From Acholeplasmataceae bacterium UBA2284 (GTDB lineage: Bacteria; Bacillota_I; Bacilli_A; Acholeplasmatales; Acholeplasmataceae): a stretch of DNA of 28,667 nt. The notes below the pieces were generated by a model that was given only the letters and a program-made list of their open reading frames with translations, did not search any database and had not been told where the DNA came from. Numbering within the stretch: the first letter of the stretch is position 1; each line of letters starts with the position of its first letter. The position numbers were made by a program, and so were the translations under genes. The stretch covers positions 1-28,667 of the forward strand of contig DDWO01000019.1 in the NCBI GenBank assembly GCA_002345705.1. Direction: 5' to 3'. Positions 23,466-28,667 of the stretch are shown piece by piece.

Positions 23466-24770
23466 ATGTTAGTTTCAAGTTTAGTCATGTTATTTCTAAT
23501 CATTTTATCAGCTATTTTAGCCGCAAGCGAAGTTGCACTCGTTGTTATTAGTGATAACAAGGTCAATTTAGATGCTGAAAAGGGAAATAAGAAAGCATAT
23601 AAGGTTCAAAGTTTTACTGAAGAGCCTAAGAAATATTTATCAACAATCCAGGTTTTGGTTACATTAATTGCACTTATTAATGGTGCGATTGCATTAGATA
23701 CATTTAGTAATGATGTCATTTTATGGTTTGATTCACCAAATCCGATTGTAGAGCCACTTGTCATTACAATCATAGCATTGATGTTACTAGTATTTCATGT
23801 TGTCATTGGACAAATGATTCCAAAGAGACTTGCAAACAAATACCCAAATCAAATTGCTTATAGAACAATTGGTTTTGTAACTGGTTTAACAAAAATAATG
23901 GCACCTGTTTTATGGATTCTAACTCAACTTTCAAGCCTAGTAGGAAGATTTGTTGGCTTAAAGCCTAGCGAAGGCAATCGTAGAGTTACTGAAGAGGAAA
24001 TTCGTTCAATCGTGGAAGAAAGTAGTAAAACTGGAAATATTGATGAAGAAGAAGGCGAAATGATTCAAAATATTTTCGATTTCTCTGATACAACAGTGGA
24101 CGAAATCATGACCCACCGTACAGAAATATCAGCATTATCAGTGAAAGCTACAAAAGCTCAGATTTTAGAATATGTTAGGACTGAGCAATACACAAGATTC
24201 CCCGTATATGAGAATTCAATTGACCATATCATTGGTACATTGCATGTGAAGGACTTATTAAAATATATAGATAACAATGAAGAAAAATTTTCAATAAAGG
24301 CTTTGTTAAGACCACCATACTTTATTCCAGAATCTAAAAAAACTAGTGAATTATTTAAAGAAATGCAGAAACATAAGAATCATATCGCTGTTGTATTAGA
24401 TGAATACGGTGGAACAGCAGGTATTGTTACGATTGAAGACTTAATTGAAGAAATCGTTGGTAACATATTTGATGAATATGATGAAGACGAAGATTCGATC
24501 AAACAAGTCAGTGATCGTGTTTATGAGGTCGATGGATTAATATCCATCAATGACGTTGAAGATGTTATAGAAGCAGATTTACCTGTTGATGATTATGATA
24601 CATTAAGCGGGTTTATCCTAGGACAACTTGGTCGTTTTCCATTAGAAAATGAAGAAGTTGTAATTCAATACAATGGATTTAAGTTTGAAGTGCTGAAAAC
24701 TGAGGATAAAATTATATCCAAGGTTAAGGTCACGAAGCCATTGATTGAAGAAAGTTATATTGAGGAGTAA
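23466..24770 (+). CDS. CorC/HlyC-type DUF21-CBS membrane protein (CNNM family), gene 1
   Basis: 434 residues: a DUF21/CNNM transmembrane domain (about 1-175, starting SAILAASEVALVVIS), two CBS repeats (about 195-325, including ISALSVKATKAQ, IIGTLHVKDL and VVLDEYGGTAGIVTIEDLIEEIVGNI) and a CorC_HlyC C-terminal domain (about 345-425). Homologues such as Bacillus YhdP/MpfA and Salmonella CorC affect Mg2+ export or related divalent transport, possibly also Na+; the older 'haemolysin' name is not reliable. GTGAGGG lies 8 bases before the ATG. It is followed by a second member of the family. Confidence 0.9.
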   Translation: MLVSSLVMLFLIILSAILAASEVALVVISDNKVNLDAEKGNKKAYKVQSFTEEPKKYLSTIQVLVTLIALINGAIALDTFSNDVILWFDSPNPIVEPLVITIIALMLLVFHVVIGQMIPKRLANKYPNQIAYRTIGFVTGLTKIMAPVLWILTQLSSLVGRFVGLKPSEGNRRVTEEEIRSIVEESSKTGNIDEEEGEMIQNIFDFSDTTVDEIMTHRTEISALSVKATKAQILEYVRTEQYTRFPVYENSIDHIIGTLHVKDLLKYIDNNEEKFSIKALLRPPYFIPESKKTSELFKEMQKHKNHIAVVLDEYGGTAGIVTIEDLIEEIVGNIFDEYDEDEDSIKQVSDRVYEVDGLISINDVEDVIEADLPVDDYDTLSGFILGQLGRFPLENEEVVIQYNGFKFEVLKTEDKIISKVKVTKPLIEESYIEE

Positions 24771-24781
24771 TGTGAATTATT

Positions 24782-26041
24782 ATGGATAATGAAGTTATAT
24801 GGCAGATCGTAGTACTTGCAATATTAATACTTTTTTCCTCGTTTTTTTCCGCAACTGAAACAGCCTTTTCATCACTGAACCAGATCAAGATTAAACATCT
24901 TGCTCAAAATGGACATCATGGAGCGAAAAGAACACTAAATTTATCAGAGAACTTTGATAGAGTACTAACAACTATACTTATAGGAAACAATATTGTCAAT
25001 ATCGGTGCTGCATCACTTGCAACAGTGATTTTTGTGCGTTATTGGGGGAATGCTGGGGTAACTATATCGACTGCAGTAATGACAACCTTAGTTCTTATTT
25101 TTGGAGAAATCACACCAAAGAGTATGGCGAAAAGAATACCAGAAACCTTCGCTTTAGCAGTTACACCAATACTTATGATGTTTATGTTTTTATTAACACC
25201 ACTTAACATTATATTTTCTTTATGGCAAAAGCTGATGAATCGGATTTTCAAATTCCAAAAGGAAGCTCCAACCACTGAAGATGAGCTATTAACCTATGTT
25301 TCGGAGGTTCAGCAAGAAGGCGGAATTAACGAAAATGAAGGAGATTTAATTCGTAGTGTTATTGATTTTGATGACTTAAAGGTTGAAGAAATCTTTACAC
25401 CAAGAGTCAATGTCGTTGCGATATCAGAAAATGATGATTTAAAGAAAATCACCCACGCTTTTAGACACTCAGGATATTCAAGATTACCTGTATATGATAA
25501 CAATATTGATCATATCATAGGAATTATTAATCATAAGGACTTCTATAATCGAGTTTTATTAGAGAAACAAGCACTTGACACGATTATAAAGCCACCAGTA
25601 TTCGTAACTGAGTATATGAAAGTATCTAATTTATTAGAGCTTCTTCAGGAATATAAATCACATATGGCAATAGTAAAGGATGAATTTGGTGGAACGTTAG
25701 GTATAGTCACGATGGAAGATATTTTAGAAGAAATTGTTGGCGATATTTGGGATGAGCATGATGAAATTATTGAACAGATGATCAAAATTGATGAAAAGAA
25801 TTACCGTGTCAAAGGCTATGCTGATTTAGAGGACGTCTTTGAAGAACTTGGAATTGATGAGGAACTAGAGTTTTCAACTGTTAATGGTTGGGCTCAGGAC
25901 GAGTTAGGTAAAATCCCTAGTATTGGAGAAGTATTTAATTATAAAAACTTAACAGTAACGATTACTGGTGCTGATACGAAAAAGGTATTAGAGGTTAATA
26001 TTGAAGTTAGAGAATTGGAAAATGAAAACGAAAAGGAATAG
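24782..26041 (+). CDS. CorC/HlyC-type DUF21-CBS membrane protein, gene 2
   Basis: 419 residues with the same layout as gene 1: DUF21 (SSFFSATETAFSSLNQIKIK, then NNIVNIGAASLATV, LIFGEITPKSMAKR), paired CBS domains (about 190-320, with GYSRLPVYDNNIDHIIGI and VKDEFGGTLGIVTMEDILEEIVGDI) and the CorC_HlyC domain. It resembles the EITPKS/SATETAF subtype, whereas gene 1 has ASEVALV and QMIPKR, so they are diverged family members rather than a recent duplicate. The start is 11 bases after gene 1 with no clear ribosome site, indicating coupled translation. A pair could act as a heteromeric complex; this is inference. The stop codon TAG lies in the terminator stem. Confidence 0.9.
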   Translation: MDNEVIWQIVVLAILILFSSFFSATETAFSSLNQIKIKHLAQNGHHGAKRTLNLSENFDRVLTTILIGNNIVNIGAASLATVIFVRYWGNAGVTISTAVMTTLVLIFGEITPKSMAKRIPETFALAVTPILMMFMFLLTPLNIIFSLWQKLMNRIFKFQKEAPTTEDELLTYVSEVQQEGGINENEGDLIRSVIDFDDLKVEEIFTPRVNVVAISENDDLKKITHAFRHSGYSRLPVYDNNIDHIIGIINHKDFYNRVLLEKQALDTIIKPPVFVTEYMKVSNLLELLQEYKSHMAIVKDEFGGTLGIVTMEDILEEIVGDIWDEHDEIIEQMIKIDEKNYRVKGYADLEDVFEELGIDEELEFSTVNGWAQDELGKIPSIGEVFNYKNLTVTITGADTKKVLEVNIEVRELENENEKE

Positions 26042-26066
26042 GGCAATCCCCTATTCCTCTTTTTTT
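26035..26066 (+). terminator. Intrinsic terminator of the CorC operon
   Basis: GGAATAGGG (26035-26043), loop CAATC, CCCTATTCC (26049-26057), then a T-run. The TAG stop of gene 2 lies inside the stem. Confidence 0.92.
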
Positions 26067-26073
26067 GGTTTTG

Positions 26074-26101
26074 ATAGAAAAAAAAGAGCATCTCTGCTCT
26101 T
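26074..26101 (-). terminator. Intrinsic terminator of the lipoprotein gene
   Basis: AAGAGCA (26101-26095) and TGCTCTT (26090-26084) read on the minus strand with a GAGA loop, followed by a T-run at 26083 downward. Confidence 0.9.
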
Positions 26102-26121
26102 CTAAAAATTTGTTTTAATTT

Positions 26122-26916
26122 TTATTCTTTGCCAGCAAGTGCATTATTATATGCAACTTGAGCAAGTAGATAGTAGTCAGCGAAATCAGAAAGTGTAGCA
26201 CTTGTTGCGATATCACCAATACTCCAAGTTGTAGTACCCTTAACTAGGTCAGCTTCTGTAGCGTTCATAGTTGTTCCAACTAAAGCTTCAGCAATAGCTG
26301 CCATGTTTCCGCCCCATCCTAGTGGATAGAAAGAACTTGCGGTAGCATTCCAAGTCCAATAACCAGTAGTAGACTTAGTGTCACCTAACTTAGCATTAGC
26401 ATTTGCTTTAACATAATCACTCTTAGTACCATTTGCATTTGCATTGAATACTAAACCAGCTTCAACTGCTTCAACATATGCTTTTGCATTTGCTTCAGTT
26501 TCAACCCATACTTCTAAATCAGCAATACCTGATGCAGAGTACTTAATAGATTGTGATCCTGATTCACCAGAAACAGTTCCTGTGAATAATGTTCCATTAA
26601 CACTTACATACTTAGCATAGTAACTAGTTCCTCTAGCTCCAATAACTGCAAGTGCATCAGCTGGTAAAGCTGCCTTTTGCTCATCAGTTAGAACGATTTG
26701 AGCTGTGTTGTATGGAAGATAGTATTCTTCGAATTGAACATTTACCACTTTGTCGTCTTTGTCAACAACAACTTTAGCAACACCAACATAGTGACCATGA
26801 ACTAGTCCATAACCAACACCGTAACCATAAGAATAAGATGGTTCTTGTTCTTCAGTACATGCTGCCAAACCAAAAGCTAGCAGCGCAACAAAAAAGATTG
26901 CAATCAATTTTTTCAT
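26122..26916 (-). CDS. Secreted lipoprotein, possible FMN_bind-like domain
   Basis: A 264-residue protein with a lysine-rich N-terminus, hydrophobic h-region and lipobox LAAC (Cys 20), so it should be cut by LspA and anchored to the outer face of the membrane. After the Cys comes a short Tyr/Gly-rich segment (SYSYGYGVGYGLVHGHY, 27-43), then GVAKVVVDKDDKVVNVQFEEYYLP, which resembles the start of FMN-binding/Tpp15-like lipoprotein domains (pattern G-x-Y-x-G...V-V-V-D-x-D-x-x-V-x-x-V). Ala/Asn repeats (NANANGTK, NANAKLG) lie at about 155-178. No Thr-flavinylation motif is obvious. AGGAGG precedes the ATG. Function not assigned; the FMN_bind similarity is weak. Confidence 0.8.
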   Translation of the reverse strand: MKKLIAIFFVALLAFGLAACTEEQEPSYSYGYGVGYGLVHGHYVGVAKVVVDKDDKVVNVQFEEYYLPYNTAQIVLTDEQKAALPADALAVIGARGTSYYAKYVSVNGTLFTGTVSGESGSQSIKYSASGIADLEVWVETEANAKAYVEAVEAGLVFNANANGTKSDYVKANANAKLGDTKSTTGYWTWNATASSFYPLGWGGNMAAIAEALVGTTMNATEADLVKGTTTWSIGDIATSATLSDFADYYLLAQVAYNNALAGKE

Positions 26917-26954
26917 TATTTAATTCCTCCTATGAATTGTTTCATTACGCTATC

Positions 26955-26984
26955 ATTATACTACATTTGTCAAGCAATAAGCAA
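26955..26984 (-). promoter_or_regulatory. Promoter of the lipoprotein gene
   Basis: Minus strand TTGCTT (26984-26979), 18 bases, TATAAT (26960-26955), leader about 30 bases. Confidence 0.65.
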
Positions 26985-27087
26985 TGCTAATTTATAAGAT
27001 TATTTATAAAAGCGTTTTCCTAGTTAAATATATAAGGTTATTTAATAAATTGAAATAATTATACTTTTATTATTAATGATTTAATGA

Positions 27088-27093
27088 TACAAT
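27088..27093 (+). promoter_or_regulatory. Candidate extended -10 for lepA
   Basis: TGATACAAT (27085-27093) 26 bases before the lepA ATG; the -35 position is AT-rich without a match. Upstream, 26985-27080 is AT-rich and holds no other recognisable feature. Confidence 0.5.
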
Positions 27094-27118
27094 TATTAAG
27101 CGGAAAGGTATGTGTATA

Positions 27119-28667
27119 ATGAATAAAGCATCATTGAATGAAAGACAAAAGAAAATAAGAAACTTTTCGATAATTGCTCATATTGACCATGGTAAGTCAA
27201 CCCTTGCTGATAGACTGTTACAAACAACAAATACTGTCAGTGATCGCGAGATGAAGGAACAGCTTTTAGATACCATGGACCTAGAAAGAGAACGTGGAAT
27301 AACGATAAAGTTGAACGCTGTGGAAATGCTTTATAAAGCGAAAAATGGCGAAGAGTATATTATGCATTTAATCGACACTCCTGGTCATGTAGATTTCACT
27401 TATGAAGTCTCTCGATCATTAGCTGCTTGTGAAGGTGCAATTTTAGTCGTAGACGCTGCACAGGGTATTGAAGCACAAACTTTAGCAAACGTATATCTAG
27501 CTATTGATAATGACCTTGAAATCATACCTGTTATTAATAAGATAGATTTACCGAGTGCAGAACCTGAAAAAGTAAAAAAAGAAATTGAAGATATTATTGG
27601 AATTCCTGCCCAAAATGCAGTGCTTGCATCAGCAAAAGAAGGTATTGGAATTATTGAAATTTTAGAAAGAATTGTTACAGATGTACCAGCCCCAAAAGGT
27701 GATGCATTTGAACCTCTACAAGCACTAGTTTTTGACTCCTATTTTGATGCGTATAAGGGTGTAGTTCCATCGATTAGAGTCGTGAATGGAACGGTCACTA
27801 AGGGTGACACGATTCAGTTCATGGCATCTGGTGCTAAATATGAAGTTGTAGAAGTTGGTGTATTAACTCCAAAAATACTAAAAAGAGAAGTATTAGGACC
27901 TGGTGATGTAGGATATTTAACAGCTTCAATTAAAGACATCAATACAGTACGTGTAGGTGATACCATTACGCATGCTGCATATAAAGCAAAAACAGCACTA
28001 CCCGGGTATAGAACCATGAATTCAGTGGTTTTCTGTGGACTTTATCCAATTGATTCTGATCAATTTAATGATTTGAAGGATGCACTTGAAAAGCTTAAAT
28101 TAAACGATGCTTCTCTACTTTATGAACCAGAAACATCTCAAGCATTAGGCTTTGGATTTAGAACTGGATTCCTAGGTTTATTGCATATGGAAATCGTTCA
28201 AGAAAGAATACATCGTGAGTTCAATATTGAATTGATTGCAACAGCTCCATCCGTTATTTATCATGTCTTTTTGACAGATAAAACGATGATTGCTATTGAT
28301 AATCCGTCCAAACTCCCTGAGCCTCAAAAGGTAGATTACATTCAAGAACCATATGTGAAGGCATCCATAATGTCACCAAAGGAATATGTTGGTGCAATCA
28401 TGGAAATTTCTCAAAAGAAACGTGGAATTTTCGGAGATATGAAGTATGTTGATTCTAATCGAGTTCATATCACCTATGAATTACCACTATCAGAAATTGT
28501 TTATGATTTCTTCGATAAATTGAAGTCATCAACTAAGGGTTATGCATCATTTGACTATGAGATGGCAGGATATAAAACCTCAAATCTTCAAAAGATGGAT
28601 ATTATGTTAAACGGTGAAGTCGTCGATGCACTTTCAACTATCGTTCATAGAGAATTTGCATATGGAC
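27119..28667 (+). CDS. lepA: Elongation factor 4 (LepA), 3' end cut by the window
   Basis: A translational GTPase of about 600 residues, of which 516 are visible. G1 AHIDHGKST (about 21-29), G2 in RGITIK, G3 DTPGHVDF and G4 NKID are intact, followed by a beta-barrel domain, then the LepA-specific part (ALGFGFRTGFLGLLHMEIV and PSVIYHVF); EF-G would carry other motifs. EF4 acts on ribosomes, with back-translocation and biogenesis roles proposed. ATG 27119 follows AAAGG by 10 bases; ATG 27110 in frame is too close to the site. I found it by reading the frame, since it has no stop in the window. Confidence 0.95.
   Translation, partial: MNKASLNERQKKIRNFSIIAHIDHGKSTLADRLLQTTNTVSDREMKEQLLDTMDLERERGITIKLNAVEMLYKAKNGEEYIMHLIDTPGHVDFTYEVSRSLAACEGAILVVDAAQGIEAQTLANVYLAIDNDLEIIPVINKIDLPSAEPEKVKKEIEDIIGIPAQNAVLASAKEGIGIIEILERIVTDVPAPKGDAFEPLQALVFDSYFDAYKGVVPSIRVVNGTVTKGDTIQFMASGAKYEVVEVGVLTPKILKREVLGPGDVGYLTASIKDINTVRVGDTITHAAYKAKTALPGYRTMNSVVFCGLYPIDSDQFNDLKDALEKLKLNDASLLYEPETSQALGFGFRTGFLGLLHMEIVQERIHREFNIELIATAPSVIYHVFLTDKTMIAIDNPSKLPEPQKVDYIQEPYVKASIMSPKEYVGAIMEISQKKRGIFGDMKYVDSNRVHITYELPLSEIVYDFFDKLKSSTKGYASFDYEMAGYKTSNLQKMDIMLNGEVVDALSTIVHREFAYG

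Noticed and set aside
26985..27080. Similar AT-rich stretches such as TTATTTATAA and TTATTTAATAA near lepA, possible repeats
   Set aside because: Too short and too biased in composition to claim a repeat or binding site.
27814..28017. 67-residue minus-strand frame inside lepA
   Set aside because: Opposite a clear lepA coding frame; no motif.
1..28667. CRISPR arrays, insertion sequences, integrases or tRNA clusters
   Set aside because: No repeat-spacer structure, transposase, terminal repeats or tRNA cloverleaf was seen anywhere in the window.

Overview
The window is a gene-dense, low-GC stretch of a bacterial chromosome carrying housekeeping genes almost throughout. Gene content and order (apt-rel-dtd, hisS-aspS, lspA-rluD, rnhC/mutS2, truB-ribF, rpsO-pnp, lepA), AGGAGG-type ribosome binding sites, a T-box, a yybP-ykoY riboswitch and U-tract terminators point to the Bacillota/Mycoplasmatota side of the tree. 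Tryptophan is written TGG and rel ends in TGA, so TGA is a stop. That excludes the recoded Mycoplasma/Spiroplasma group and fits an Acholeplasma-like mollicute or a close Bacilli relative; I cannot fix the genus. I see no CRISPR array, phage or transposon.

Layout. 1-250: 5' end of rarA (minus). 279-3503: apt, rel and dtd (plus). 3504-11005: a T-box leader followed by nine closely packed genes: a GNAT acetyltransferase, hisS, aspS, msrA, a dCMP deaminase, a SepM/YlbL-like PDZ-Lon protease, a small membrane protein, lspA and an RluD-type pseudouridine synthase. rnhC faces this operon and overlaps its 3' end. 11841-14630: divergent promoters, mutS2, trxA and a terminator. 14647-19441: truB, ribF, darA (c-di-AMP PII-like receptor), rpsO with a foldable leader, and pnp. 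19459-20915: two tandem bL25/Ctc paralogues, each with its own promoter. 20921-21324: RNase P RNA with promoter and terminator. 21337-21999: an alpha/beta hydrolase.

22045-26066 is a metal-ion block. A CaCA cation/Ca2+ exchanger (minus) sits behind a yybP-ykoY Mn2+ riboswitch. Divergent from it, two CorC/HlyC (DUF21-CBS) membrane proteins sit behind a structured leader with a terminator/antiterminator arrangement that I cannot assign to a known class. The 425-base gap 23041-23465 is therefore two back-to-back RNA control regions. 26122-26916 is a lipoprotein of uncertain role (minus). 27119 to the end is lepA, cut by the window edge.

The most interesting signals are regulatory RNAs: the unassigned CorC leader; a T-box with a very short Stem I and an overlapping GACAC (Asp GAC / His CAC) specifier upstream of hisS-aspS; and a pseudoknot-capable rpsO leader. 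Several promoters have TGn extended -10 elements. RNA folds and the bL25 identity estimate were done by hand and are inferences; gene calls rest on visible family motifs.
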